Source: an uncultured Spirochaetales bacterium
Lineage (GTDB): Bacteria; Spirochaetota; Spirochaetia; Sphaerochaetales; Sphaerochaetaceae
Direction of reading: 5' to 3'
NCBI GenBank assembly: GCA_945932505.1
Contig: CAMEQB010000006.1
Coordinates: 1-34,830, forward strand
Length of the DNA: 34,830 nt
In this document: positions 8,596 through 18,536 of the stretch, in pieces
Numbering within the stretch: position 1 is the first letter of the stretch
How the letters are laid out: the number at the start of each line of letters is the position of its first letter
Notes under the pieces: generated by a model
Seen by the model: only the letters and a program-made list of their open reading frames with translations
What the model was told of the DNA's origin: nothing
The model's database searches: none
Made by a program: the position numbers and the translations under genes

Positions 8596-11316
8596 TTAGA
8601 ACTCAACTTTTTCTATAGATAGAATCTTATAAGAGAAGGAATTGGAACCCAGAGTATAATCTACAGTCTCACCGACTTGATGGTTAATGAGAGCTTCACC
8701 GATAGGTGCGTTGATATCGATGATGTTATTGTCTGGATCACTTTCCCATCTACCGAAGAATGTATATGTGATTTCACTATTGTCTTTAGTATTCAGGATT
8801 CTAACCTTTGTACCGAATCCAACTCTACCATCCAATACATCAGTCATACTCATGATCTTGACTGAGCTAAGCTCGTTGGCAAGTCTCTCATATTCCCTAT
8901 CCAAGAAGACTTTGTGGTCCTTTGCATACTGGTACTCACTGTTCTCTCTGAGGTCGCCAAGCTCTCTAGCTGTCTTAATCTCGTGAAGAGTGTGAGGAAT
9001 CTGATTCTCCTTGATGTCGATAAGCTCAGCTTGCTTTCTATCAAAGCTCTTCTTTGTACACATAAAGCCTCTGTGGACAGAAATCTCAACAGGTTTCTCC
9101 TCTTCTTCCTGTTTTTCCTTAAAATCAAAGGATGGGAAGCGTGAAAGAATCTGAGCCTTGAAGGTTTCTCTCTCATCCGATGAAAGCCCCTGGTTCCATA
9201 CTAGGTGTGGAGCGATCATCTTAAGTTCAGGCTCCTTTGCACTGGAAATAAAGGACTTAAGTCTATTGCGTTCAATAAGATCTGATCTAAGAGACTTTAT
9301 CTGTCTTTCATCAACTCCTACGCCTCTTGAAACAGAAGAGAGCGCATTAAGCTCAGTCAAAACAAATTCATCTTCCTTGATCTTTGCATTCTTCAAGTCC
9401 TCAGCCTTGATACCAGACTCAACGAAGGCTCCGAAGGCAATACCGTTTTCCTTGTAGTTGTTGAGACAACGAGATACATATGCCTGATACTTCTTTGGGT
9501 TTACGTTCTGCATTTTCCTCATCAACTCTTTAGTTGGATTAGTTGGGAATATTGCCTCAAGAACATCATAAGCATTCTTATCAGTTTGGGAAACAAGGTC
9601 AACATAGGTCTTCTTGCTGTCTTTGCAGCTTAGGTTCTCATAGACTTCCTTCTTCTGGTTAAGATCCAAGTTTTTATAGAGATCATCAAAAGATACTTCG
9701 GATGCTACAGGTACACCTTTCTCTCCCATGCTTTCCACGACCAATAATGCCTCGATTCTTGTAGGAATATCATTCTTCTCATCTTTGATATAATCGGAGA
9801 AATATCTGACCATATCCAAGAAGGAGTCTGACTTCAAGTCGATACCCTCGATTTCGCTGGCTTCAAGAAGAGTAGATACACGCTTACCAAAGTCTTTATA
9901 TCCAAGGAATGTCTCATAAGTTCTTTCTTCCATAGTGGAAGGGTAGTCCCTTAAGTGATAAGTAGACTTATTGATTACATCGATATATGGATCAATAAGC
10001 GCGATAGACTTAATGGTCTTGGAGACAGTGTCCCATTCTTTGTCTGTAAGAATAGAAGGAACTACTTCATCTTTCATCTCTTTAAGTGTCGCTGTCTTAT
10101 TCTGACTGGAGAAGAGAAGAGTCTTCAAAAGCCATTCATAACCACCTTCACTATAAATCTTATTCTTGATGACTTCTGCTTTCTTACCTTTCTTTATAGC
10201 CTTAATATCTTGGTTAGAGAGTGCCCTCAGTGAAACCATAGCGTTTACAACACTGATTTGTACCTCGTCACCAGGTCTATTTGAGAACTTGACGTTCAAG
10301 ATACCGTCTTTAGTCACATCTGTAATGAGACCCACTTTCTTGGTAGCATTCTGGATAACAAAAGTATTCTTAGAATAAGCAATGTTCTTCTCAAACTCTT
10401 CAAGAGCCTTTACAGGATCACTTGCTTTTGTAACATCGAATTTTTTATTTACTTCATTGTATCTTGATGAAGAACCATACTTCTCCTTGAGTATATTTGA
10501 TAACAGCTCTTTTGTTTCTGCATCATCTTTATCGATAGTAAGGATGTTTCTTGCTACATCGATAATATTCTCAAAAGTCTTTCTTCTTGAGGATGGAGCT
10601 GTTTCTGGAGTAAAGGAATTCTTCATTTCCATGAGGTATGAAAGAAGCATCTTAGACAAATCTAGAGCCAATGAAGAGATTCCCAGCTTTGCAATGTAAG
10701 TTGAATAAAAAGAGAAGTCGCTACTTCCGTTGTCCAGAAGCGCCTTAAAAATCTCTCTAGTCTTTACGCTGTCATTGGCAGATAGAAGTCTATTAAGAGT
10801 CCTCTGATAGTAGACTTTTGCATTCTTCTTGTCACCAATCTTCTCATAGTTGGAAGCAACCTTTGCTATATAATCTGTGTCCTTACTATTACATCTTACA
10901 TATCTTTCATAGTAAGACCACATTTTATCGTCTTCGCCATTACTCTTGGCAATTTCTCCCAGTACTATCAAGGCATCCTGAGAATCACCAGCTTCCAGAA
11001 TAATAGATGCGATATACTCGGCACAAGTATAATTCCTCTTCTCATGAAATGTATTCATAAGATTGTTAAGTCTCACCTGTGCTTCATGTGGATTCATCAA
11101 AAGATTAATTCTTCCTGCAACAAATGTTAGGACAATAGATTCTGGGTTCTCATATTCCATTGTAATGGCATCTTGTCTGAGGCTCTCTTTTGCCTCAACT
11201 TTTTTCATCTGCAGAATCTCAGAGTTGATCTCTTCCAATGTTGAGACCTTGTATGAAAAATATGGATTTTTTCCTAAAGCTTTTTCTTCAGAAAGAAGTG
11301 ACTTCAAGTCAATCAT
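8596..11316 (-). CDS. greA: Long GreA-family transcription elongation factor with large N-terminal extension (start reassigned to MIDLKSLLSEEK after GGAGG)
   Basis: C-terminal GreA domain (ELGDLRENSEYQYAKDHKVFLDREYERL...GEALINHQVGETVDYTL); about 740 aa helical/TPR-like N-terminal region. Confidence 0.85.
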   Translation of the reverse strand: MIDLKSLLSEEKALGKNPYFSYKVSTLEEINSEILQMKKVEAKESLRQDAITMEYENPESIVLTFVAGRINLLMNPHEAQVRLNNLMNTFHEKRNYTCAEYIASIILEAGDSQDALIVLGEIAKSNGEDDKMWSYYERYVRCNSKDTDYIAKVASNYEKIGDKKNAKVYYQRTLNRLLSANDSVKTREIFKALLDNGSSDFSFYSTYIAKLGISSLALDLSKMLLSYLMEMKNSFTPETAPSSRRKTFENIIDVARNILTIDKDDAETKELLSNILKEKYGSSSRYNEVNKKFDVTKASDPVKALEEFEKNIAYSKNTFVIQNATKKVGLITDVTKDGILNVKFSNRPGDEVQISVVNAMVSLRALSNQDIKAIKKGKKAEVIKNKIYSEGGYEWLLKTLLFSSQNKTATLKEMKDEVVPSILTDKEWDTVSKTIKSIALIDPYIDVINKSTYHLRDYPSTMEERTYETFLGYKDFGKRVSTLLEASEIEGIDLKSDSFLDMVRYFSDYIKDEKNDIPTRIEALLVVESMGEKGVPVASEVSFDDLYKNLDLNQKKEVYENLSCKDSKKTYVDLVSQTDKNAYDVLEAIFPTNPTKELMRKMQNVNPKKYQAYVSRCLNNYKENGIAFGAFVESGIKAEDLKNAKIKEDEFVLTELNALSSVSRGVGVDERQIKSLRSDLIERNRLKSFISSAKEPELKMIAPHLVWNQGLSSDERETFKAQILSRFPSFDFKEKQEEEEKPVEISVHRGFMCTKKSFDRKQAELIDIKENQIPHTLHEIKTARELGDLRENSEYQYAKDHKVFLDREYERLANELSSVKIMSMTDVLDGRVGFGTKVRILNTKDNSEITYTFFGRWESDPDNNIIDINAPIGEALINHQVGETVDYTLGSNSFSYKILSIEKVEF

Positions 11317-11327
11317 AATGCCTCCAA

Positions 11328-11389
11328 AGACAATGTAATCTTTGACGAAAAGAAAACCCGGGCAGATGATACTGCTCGGTACATTGTCT
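11328..11389 (-). promoter_or_regulatory. Structured 5' leader of greA: nested hairpins ending just before the Shine-Dalgarno
   Basis: Outer arms AGACAATGTA / TACATTGTCT (10 bp) enclosing CCGAGCAG-TATCAT-CTGCCCGG; SD GGAGG starts 3 nt after the outer stem. Confidence 0.5.
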
Positions 11390-11413
11390 CGTTTAATTTT
11401 GTTTTCTAAAGTA

Positions 11414-11442
11414 AATATAGCATAAAATGACAAAAAATCAAA
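11414..11442 (-). promoter_or_regulatory. Putative sigma70-type promoter for greA
   Basis: Minus strand TTTGAT (or TTGATT) - 17 (16) bp - TATATT. Confidence 0.55.
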
Positions 11443-11474
11443 CATTTGTTTTTTTCACTCTTTTATTACACATA

Positions 11475-11503
11475 TTGCGGACAAACGAAGTGCAAAATAT
11501 AAT
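11475..11503 (+). promoter_or_regulatory. Promoter of rpe (predicted leaderless transcript)
   Basis: TTGCGG (11475-11480) - 17 bp - TATAAT (11498-11503) - 6 nt - ATG at 11510. Confidence 0.65.
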
Positions 11504-11509
11504 GTCAGT

Positions 11510-12172
11510 ATGAGAAGAAACGAGTTATCTATTTCACCATCGGTATTAGCTTCAGATTTCTCCAGAGCTGCTGAAGCCCTGACATGCATTTCAGATTCAG
11601 GATGTAACTATGTACATTTAGATGTCATGGATGGACAATTTGTTCCAGATATTACATTCGGACCTAAGTTTATTAAAGATTTAAAAAAAGACAGTGACCT
11701 TATTTTCGATACACACCTTATGATCGAAAAGCCTGAAAGAATGATTGAATCATTTATAGATGCAGGAAGCGACATAATAACAGTCCATGCTGAGGCCACC
11801 AACCATTTGGAGAGATGCTTATCTATGATAAAAAAGGCAGGAGTATCTTGTGGTGTTGCAATTAATCCAGGTACTCCTGTCTCTCTACTGGAAGCAGTCT
11901 TGGATGAAGTAGACTTGGTTCTCGTTATGACTGTAAACCCAGGATGGGGTGGGCAGAAGTTTATTCCTTCAACTCTTAAGAAAATCCAAGAGCTTGATAT
12001 GAGAAGGGAAGAAGAGGGCTTTAGTTACCAGATTGAAGTTGATGGGGGCATAAATAGAGAAACTGTGAAGCTTTGTTATGACAGAGGCGTTACTCTTGCT
12101 GTAATGGGTACTGCTTTCTTTAAGGAAGCTGATAAAAAATCTTTTGTTCAGGAGATTATCAATTCCTTATGA
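11510..12172 (+). CDS. rpe: Ribulose-phosphate 3-epimerase
   Basis: ISPSVLASDFS, HLDVMDGQFVPDITFGP, DTHLMIEKPE, MTVNPGWGGQKFI, VDGGIN motifs. Confidence 0.96.
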   Translation: MRRNELSISPSVLASDFSRAAEALTCISDSGCNYVHLDVMDGQFVPDITFGPKFIKDLKKDSDLIFDTHLMIEKPERMIESFIDAGSDIITVHAEATNHLERCLSMIKKAGVSCGVAINPGTPVSLLEAVLDEVDLVLVMTVNPGWGGQKFIPSTLKKIQELDMRREEEGFSYQIEVDGGINRETVKLCYDRGVTLAVMGTAFFKEADKKSFVQEIINSL

Positions 12173-12624
12173 AAGCTGTAATCCAAGCTGTAAAAAATGC
12201 TAAATGCTCAGTAGAGAATAGAGTTACAGGAGAAATTAAAGAGGGGCTTCTTGTCTATTTCTGTGTAGAAAAGGGGGACAAGGAGTCTATGATTCCTCAG
12301 TTTCTAGATAAGATAATCAAGCTGAGACTCTACAGAGATGAAAATGAGAGAGCCAATTTCTCTATAATGGATAAAAGTAAGGAGATTCTATTCATCAGTC
12401 AGTTTACTCTTGCAGCAAGTTTAAAAAAAGGGAACAGACCTTCTTTCGACAACGCAGAAGCTCCAGATAGGGCCAAAGCTCTTTACTACAAAGCCATAGA
12501 CTATCTGAAAGGAAAAGGCATTGAAGTAGGAGAAGGGGAATTTGGCGCACATATGGAGGTTTCTTATATAAATATGGGGCCTCAGACCTTTATTTGGGAG
12601 CTAAATGGAGATAATTTCCAGTAA
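12169..12624 (+). CDS. dtd: D-aminoacyl-tRNA deacylase
   Basis: SQFTLAASLKKGNRPSF, GEFGAHMEVSYINMGPQT; ATGA overlap with rpe. Confidence 0.93.
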   Translation: MKAVIQAVKNAKCSVENRVTGEIKEGLLVYFCVEKGDKESMIPQFLDKIIKLRLYRDENERANFSIMDKSKEILFISQFTLAASLKKGNRPSFDNAEAPDRAKALYYKAIDYLKGKGIEVGEGEFGAHMEVSYINMGPQTFIWELNGDNFQ

Positions 12625-12678
12625 AATTCGTCAGTTTTTCTTAAAATTGCGTTATATTAAATGAAGGAATAAATAATT

Positions 12679-13731
12679 ATGGCAAAAAATACCACTGCGT
12701 CAGATTTGACTGACGGAAAAAAAGAAGCGTTGGAAGCTGCAAGGCTCCAGATTGACAAAGAATTCGGAAAAGGCAGTTTGATGAAACTGGGTGATAACAA
12801 GGATGTTCTTGACGTAGATATCATCCCATCAGGCTCAATTCTCCTTGATGAGGCTTTAGGTGTAGGTGGATACCCAAAAGGAAGAATCATAGAAATCTAT
12901 GGCCCTGAATCATCAGGTAAGACCACACTTGCTCTTCATGCTATTGCAGAATGTCAGAAAAAGGGTGGCATTGCAGCATTTATAGATGCTGAGCATGCAT
13001 TGGATCCTACTTATGCAAAGAATCTTGGTGTCAACATCGACGATCTTTGGATCAGCCAGCCGGATAACGGAGAGCAGGCCCTTGAAATAACTGAGCGTCT
13101 TGTTCGATCAGGCGCCATCGACATAATCGTCGTGGATTCTGTTGCAGCACTTACTCCTCAGGCTGAAATCGAAGGCGATATGGGAGACAGTCATGTGGGA
13201 TTACAGGCTCGACTAATGTCTCAGGCTCTTAGAAAGCTTACTGGAATCCTTGCAAAGAGCAATACGACCATTATTTTTATCAACCAGATAAGAATGAAGA
13301 TCGGTGTGATGTTCGGCAACCCTGAAACCACCACTGGTGGTAACGCACTTAAGTTCTATGCATCAGTGAGAATGGATGTAAGAAGAATCGAGTCCATCGG
13401 AAAGAATCAGGACGAATTAACAGGAAACAGAGTCAGAGTCAAGATTGTAAAGAACAAAGTGGCTCCACCTTTCAAGAAGTGTGAAATAGACTTAATGTTC
13501 GGTACAGGTATTTCAAAGATGGGATCCTTGTTGGATGCTGCAATCAAATGCAATCTCATTGAGAAAGCTGGAGCCTGGTATTCATATAAAGGAGAGAAAA
13601 TCGGGCAGGGTAGAGATAAGACCCTGGAGTATCTCCAGAACAATGTGGATTTCCAGAACGAACTTGATGCTGCTGTAAGAGAAATACTCTTCCCGCAGAA
13701 AGAAAAGAGTGAGGATGTTAAGGTTGAGTGA
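12679..13731 (+). CDS. recA: Recombinase A
   Basis: [17 protein letters not shown] Walker A, canonical RecA core, [18 protein letters not shown]. Confidence 0.99.
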   Translation: MAKNTTASDLTDGKKEALEAARLQIDKEFGKGSLMKLGDNKDVLDVDIIPSGSILLDEALGVGGYPKGRIIEIYGPESSGKTTLALHAIAECQKKGGIAAFIDAEHALDPTYAKNLGVNIDDLWISQPDNGEQALEITERLVRSGAIDIIVVDSVAALTPQAEIEGDMGDSHVGLQARLMSQALRKLTGILAKSNTTIIFINQIRMKIGVMFGNPETTTGGNALKFYASVRMDVRRIESIGKNQDELTGNRVRVKIVKNKVAPPFKKCEIDLMFGTGISKMGSLLDAAIKCNLIEKAGAWYSYKGEKIGQGRDKTLEYLQNNVDFQNELDAAVREILFPQKEKSEDVKVE

Positions 13732-13752
13732 CATCGGCCGATTCTGTATAAT
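13724..13752 (+). promoter_or_regulatory. Promoter of scpA (predicted leaderless transcript)
   Basis: TTGAGT (13724-13729) - 17 bp - TATAAT (13747-13752) - 6 nt - ATG at 13759; spacer contains palindrome ATCGGCCGAT. Confidence 0.7.
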
Positions 13753-13758
13753 CACAGT

Positions 13759-14760
13759 ATGGCAGATTCATTTGATGTTTTATTAGATAAAAAGGAGAAG
13801 CAGTCATTCCATGTGCCTGGAATCCTTGAAGACAAGAAGGATTTCGACGGGCCTTTGGACCTTCTCCTTTTTCTTATCAGCAAAAACGATGCAAACATCT
13901 ATGATATTCCTATTTCCCTTATTACAGAGCAGTTTCTCTCTTATATTTCTTCCCATAGCACAGAGATAGATGACTTGGCAGACTTCTATAGAATGGCTGC
14001 AGAACTCTTATACATTAAAAGTAGACTGTTACTGCCTCATGAAACCGAGCTAGATGAAGAATATGAAGACCCAAGACAAGATCTTGTAGATCGTCTTATC
14101 GATTATCAGAAATATAAAAAATATACTGATCTTCTGACAGGCCAAGACAAGTCTGGGCGACTATATATATCCAGGCCTGAGAACTTCTTTGCTATTCCTT
14201 TTGAAGACAAAGACTTATTCCAAGGTGTAACACTCGAAGACATTTCCCGGACTTTTTCTGATATATTGAAGAAGACTCCTCCTTCAAAGATCTTCAATAT
14301 TTATCAACCGGTATCTATAAAAGAAAAAAGAGCCTTGATGATGGAGCTTTTGGATGAAAAAGAAGAGATACAAATTGAGGACTTGATTGTTGATTATTCA
14401 AATCCCCTTCACATCATTTGTTCTTTTCTTAGTATTCTTGAAGCTGCTAAAGATCATACGATCCTTTTCAGACAAGAAAAGCAATATGGCACCATCTATA
14501 TTCATAAACGTCCTCAAGACTGGGATCCAAGAATGGTTGACGAATATGATAGAGAAGCCGATATTTATGAAAAAGAAGACCTGGAGGATCCTGAGGACTT
14601 TACAATTCTATCCAGAGACGCTGAAATGAGGCTTGAAGACCTAGTGGAAAAGAAGGCTGAAGAGAGAAAGAAAGACGAAGAACCTGAAATAATCGATGAG
14701 TTTACAGGGGAAGAAGAAGTTCTTGATTTTGACGATGACGAGGATGACGACGATGAGTGA
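13759..14760 (+). CDS. scpA: Segregation and condensation protein A
   Basis: FDGPLDLLLFLISKNDANIYDIPISLITEQFLSYI...DFYRMAAELLYIKSRLLLP; acidic tail; overlaps scpB. Confidence 0.93.
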   Translation: MADSFDVLLDKKEKQSFHVPGILEDKKDFDGPLDLLLFLISKNDANIYDIPISLITEQFLSYISSHSTEIDDLADFYRMAAELLYIKSRLLLPHETELDEEYEDPRQDLVDRLIDYQKYKKYTDLLTGQDKSGRLYISRPENFFAIPFEDKDLFQGVTLEDISRTFSDILKKTPPSKIFNIYQPVSIKEKRALMMELLDEKEEIQIEDLIVDYSNPLHIICSFLSILEAAKDHTILFRQEKQYGTIYIHKRPQDWDPRMVDEYDREADIYEKEDLEDPEDFTILSRDAEMRLEDLVEKKAEERKKDEEPEIIDEFTGEEEVLDFDDDEDDDDE

Positions 14761-15319
14761 AATTGAAGCTTTAAGTGAGAACGGAAAACTAATTGAAGTT
14801 ATTCTCTTTATAGAAAATACACCTCTTTCCATTGATAGGATTATGTCCCTTACTTCACTGGGGAAAGATGATGTTGTGGATGGACTAAGAGAATTGGATG
14901 AACACTACAAAGCCAGAAACTCAGGTATGATGCTTCTCTGTGAAGAGGACTTATATTCATTCCAGCCTGTAACTGAGTTATATCCAAAACTAAGACAGAG
15001 TTATGGTCGAAAGGTAGATAAAAGACTATCCAGAGCTGCTTTGGAGACTCTGAGTATTGTTGCATATTCTCAACCTATAACCAGGTCCGAGATTGACAAA
15101 ATACGTGGAATTCAGTCAGATTCAATTGTAAGACTTCTCAGAGAGAGGGATTATATAAAAGTAAACGGAAGAGCTGACAAGCCAGGTCATCCTTGTTTGT
15201 ATTGCACTACAAGAAAATTCCTATATGAGTTTAAATTGAAGAGTATATCTGAACTTCCTAAGCTCAGCGAGGCGGATAGATTGAAGTTTACGAAAGAAAA
15301 TGAAGGAGAACTATTCTGA
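14753..15319 (+). CDS. scpB: Segregation and condensation protein B (start at MSEIEALSENGK)
   Basis: IEVILFIENTPLSIDRI...SRAALETLSIVAYSQPITRSEIDKIRGIQSDSIVRLL; adjacent to scpA. Confidence 0.93.
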   Translation: MSEIEALSENGKLIEVILFIENTPLSIDRIMSLTSLGKDDVVDGLRELDEHYKARNSGMMLLCEEDLYSFQPVTELYPKLRQSYGRKVDKRLSRAALETLSIVAYSQPITRSEIDKIRGIQSDSIVRLLRERDYIKVNGRADKPGHPCLYCTTRKFLYEFKLKSISELPKLSEADRLKFTKENEGELF

Positions 15320-15320
15320 T

Positions 15321-16130
15321 ATGGAAAAAGATTCAATGTTTCCAATGAGACTACAAGCATATATGGCAAAGTGTGGCGTTGCCAGTAGAAGAGGAAGTGA
15401 AGAGCTGATAGCAAGTGGCAGAGTCATGGTCAATAATAAGACTGTCAGGGAAATGGGTGTCAAAGTAAATGAGGATGATATAGTCCAGGTGGATGGCGAT
15501 ACCATTGAGCTGAATGACAAGCTATATTATATAGCATTGAATAAACCAAAAGGATATGTGTGTACCAACTATGATCCAAATGAAGATAAGTATGCCAGAG
15601 ACCTTATAGGTATGAGGGACAATAATCTTCTATTTAATGTTGGTCGCTTGGACAAAGAGTCCAATGGTCTCATTTTATTTACAAATGACGGAGACTTTGC
15701 TAATGCAATGATGCATCCTAGATATGAAGTGGAAAAAGAATATCTTGTAAAGCTCAACCGTCCAATTGACTTTGATGACTTAAATAAAGCTTTAGATGGA
15801 ATCTACATCGATTTACCTACACCATACAGAATCAAAAGATATGACCTTGTTCCAAGGACCAAGCAGTTTATCAGAGTGACACTTACCGAAGGCAAGAATA
15901 GAGAGATAAGAAAAATCTTCAACTACCTTGATTATGATGTAAAGAGTCTTACAAGAATCAGAATCGGATGCGTCGAGCTTGGCGACTTGGAAGTGGGTGA
16001 GTGGAGAAATCTTAAGGCGGAAGAAATCAACGGCCTTTTGACAGGAAAGAAAAACTCAAGAGAAGTCAACCCAAAGAAGACTAGAAGAGTGGTCCTTGAA
16101 AAGAAAAGCATCAAAAAGGGAGATAAGTGA
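15321..16130 (+). CDS. RsuA/RluB-family rRNA pseudouridine synthase
   Basis: S4 domain plus NKPKGYVCTNYDP, NVGRLDKESNGLILFTNDG, EGKNREIRKIF; adjacent to scpB as commonly seen. Confidence 0.9.
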   Translation: MEKDSMFPMRLQAYMAKCGVASRRGSEELIASGRVMVNNKTVREMGVKVNEDDIVQVDGDTIELNDKLYYIALNKPKGYVCTNYDPNEDKYARDLIGMRDNNLLFNVGRLDKESNGLILFTNDGDFANAMMHPRYEVEKEYLVKLNRPIDFDDLNKALDGIYIDLPTPYRIKRYDLVPRTKQFIRVTLTEGKNREIRKIFNYLDYDVKSLTRIRIGCVELGDLEVGEWRNLKAEEINGLLTGKKNSREVNPKKTRRVVLEKKSIKKGDK

Positions 16131-16762
16131 TGGTTATTGCAATTGATGGACCTGCAGGAAGTGGCAAAAGCACAATAGCAAGAAAAATAGCATCAGACCT
16201 TGGATGGTATTTTCTAAATACCGGTTCTTTTTATAGAGCATATACATTGGCACAGCTGGATAAGAACCTGGATCCTCTAGATAGAGATAGTGTACTTGAA
16301 ACTGCAAAAGATACAGTCATCACTGTTGAAAACGGAAACATCTGCATCAATGGTATCAACGCTGAGTCTCGGCTTCATACACCTCTTGTAGATAAATATG
16401 CTTCTCCTGTCTCTTCTGATCCTAGGCTGAGAGAGAAAGTTACAGATGAAGTCAGAAAGCTTGCTGGAAACATGAATATCGTTACAGAGGGTAGGGATAC
16501 TACTACTGTAATATTCCCAAATGCAGAGTATAAGTTTTATTTTGACGCTTCTCCAGAAATAAGAGCAAAACGAAGACTCATGGAACAGCCGGAGCTGAAA
16601 TACGAGGAAGTGTTGGAAGGAATACTCAAGAGAGACAAGAACGATAAAGAAAAGCCAGTTGGCGCTTTGAAAATCGCAGAAAATGCCATATATGTAGATA
16701 CCACCAACTTGACTATAGATGGCGTTTGTGAGAAAGTTTACAGTGCTATGCAAAAGCATTAA
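16130..16762 (+). CDS. cmk: Cytidylate kinase
   Basis: IAIDGPAGSGKSTIARKIA, VTEGRDTTTVIFPNAEYKFYFDASPEIRAKRR; upstream of rpsA. Confidence 0.93.
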   Translation: MVIAIDGPAGSGKSTIARKIASDLGWYFLNTGSFYRAYTLAQLDKNLDPLDRDSVLETAKDTVITVENGNICINGINAESRLHTPLVDKYASPVSSDPRLREKVTDEVRKLAGNMNIVTEGRDTTTVIFPNAEYKFYFDASPEIRAKRRLMEQPELKYEEVLEGILKRDKNDKEKPVGALKIAENAIYVDTTNLTIDGVCEKVYSAMQKH

Positions 16763-16793
16763 GCGTGGTAATTTAGTTGTAGGAGAAAGTGGA

Positions 16794-18473
16794 ATGGAAA
16801 AGGAAACAGTGATGCAGTCATACATGGAACAGCATCTTATGTCAATTCCGGAATTAGAAGTCGGTCAGATCGTAACCGGTACTGTAGTACAGACAAATGA
16901 CGAGACTGTCCTCGTGGACATCGGCTATAAGTCTGAGGGTCAGGTCCCAGTAGATGAGTTCATCGAACTCCCAAAAATTGGAGACAAAGTCGCCCTCACA
17001 ATCCTTAAGCTTGACAATGGTCGCGGACAGGTTGTTGTATCAAAGAAAAGAGCTGAAGCCAAAGAGAGAACTGAAGTACTCAAGAAGGCTGCTGAAGACA
17101 GAACACCAGTTCTTGGTAAGTTCGTCAAAGTCATCAAGGGTGGCTATGAAGTTGATCTCGGAGCAGATTATAAGGGATTCTGCCCATTATCAAAGGCAGA
17201 TGTAGTCAGAGTTGAAGATCCTGAAACTCTTGTCGGAAAGACAGACTACTTCATCATCGACAAGTTCCATAACGGAACAAAGCTTAAGAGCGTTGTCTCA
17301 AGAAGAGAGTATCTTGAGAACAAGATTAAAGAAAACAGACAGAAATTCTTTGAAGCAGCTCACGTAGGCGATATCGTTCAGGGTGTTGTCAAGTCATTTA
17401 CATCATTCGGTGCTTTCATCGATCTTGGTGGATTTGATGGACTTCTCCACATCAACGATATGTCTTGGGGCCATGTAACAAGACCAAAAGATTTCGTAAA
17501 GAAGGGTCAGATCGTTCAGCTTAAGCTTATCAACATTGATCCTGAGACACAGAAGATCAATCTTTCCTTGAAGGCAATGGAACCAGATCCATGGTCAACA
17601 TTCGACCAGAAGTATCACATTGGTGATGTTGTAAAGAGACCTGTTACAAAGATTGCTAACTTCGGTGTATTTATCGAAATTGAACCTGGTATCGAAGGTC
17701 TTGCTCACATCTCCGAACTTTCTTGGACAAAGAGAATTACCAACCCTAAAGAAATTGTCAACATTGGTGATGTTGTCGAAGCAAAGATTCTTGGCTGGGA
17801 TTTGGACAGCAAGAGAGTTTCTCTTGGTCTCAAGCAGCTTGAAGAAAATCCTTGGGATACAATCGAAGAAAGATATCCTGTTGGTAAGGTTATTTCCGGA
17901 CCAGTTGTCAAAGTTACAAACAGCGGTGCTTTCGTAAATCTCGAAGAGGGTATCGATGGTTTCTTGCATATTGATGACATCTCTTGGACAAAGAAGATCA
18001 AGAGTATGGATCAGTTCTGCAAGGAAGGTGATACAATCGAAGTAGTCGTTACAAAAGTTGAGCCAGCTAATAGAAGAATTAAGCTCTCTGTAAAGCAGCT
18101 TGAAGGTAACCCTTGGCAGACACTTAAGAAGGATTATCCAAAGTTCTCAACAATTACTGGTACAGTTTCTTCTGTTACAGAGTTTGGTGTCTTTGTTAAG
18201 GTCATCGGTGATATCGAAGGTCTTATTGGAAAGAACAATCTTGTTGGTCCAGACGAACAGTATACAGATGCCGTTCTTGAAAGCTATAAAGAGAAGGTTG
18301 GTCAGCCAATCACAGCCATGGTAATCGATGTAGATTCCGCTAAGCAGAAGCTTTCTCTCTCAATCAGAGAAATGATTAAGAGAAGTCAGGAATCTGAGAT
18401 GGCCAAGTATATGGCTGAGACAAAGGATGACGACGACTCTTACAATCCTTTTGCAGACCTTTTAAAGAAATAA
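16794..18473 (+). CDS. rpsA: 30S ribosomal protein S1, about six S1 domains (start at MEKETVMQSY after AGGAG)
   Basis: Repeated S1 motifs (GVVKSFTSFGAFIDLGGFDGLLHINDMSWG etc.). Confidence 0.95.
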   Translation: MEKETVMQSYMEQHLMSIPELEVGQIVTGTVVQTNDETVLVDIGYKSEGQVPVDEFIELPKIGDKVALTILKLDNGRGQVVVSKKRAEAKERTEVLKKAAEDRTPVLGKFVKVIKGGYEVDLGADYKGFCPLSKADVVRVEDPETLVGKTDYFIIDKFHNGTKLKSVVSRREYLENKIKENRQKFFEAAHVGDIVQGVVKSFTSFGAFIDLGGFDGLLHINDMSWGHVTRPKDFVKKGQIVQLKLINIDPETQKINLSLKAMEPDPWSTFDQKYHIGDVVKRPVTKIANFGVFIEIEPGIEGLAHISELSWTKRITNPKEIVNIGDVVEAKILGWDLDSKRVSLGLKQLEENPWDTIEERYPVGKVISGPVVKVTNSGAFVNLEEGIDGFLHIDDISWTKKIKSMDQFCKEGDTIEVVVTKVEPANRRIKLSVKQLEGNPWQTLKKDYPKFSTITGTVSSVTEFGVFVKVIGDIEGLIGKNNLVGPDEQYTDAVLESYKEKVGQPITAMVIDVDSAKQKLSLSIREMIKRSQESEMAKYMAETKDDDDSYNPFADLLKK

Positions 18474-18494
18474 GGTCTTATAACAGAGAGTAGG

Positions 18495-18522
18495 GGAAGC
18501 GGAGAATATACTCTCCGCTTTC
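18495..18522 (+). terminator. Stem-loop after rpsA
   Basis: GGAAGCGGAGA...TCTCCGCTTTC inverted repeat between rpsA and the next gene; weak U-tract. Confidence 0.5.
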
Positions 18523-18536
18523 TCAAAGGATGAGAA

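Noticed and set aside
10382-10699. 105 aa plus-strand ORF opposite greA (and others within 8596-11316)
   Set aside because: Antisense to the GreA-family CDS; composition artefact, no domain or SD.
12630-12678. LexA box or structured leader upstream of recA
   Set aside because: A TATATT -10-like box is present, but I could not identify a convincing SOS-box dyad by eye.
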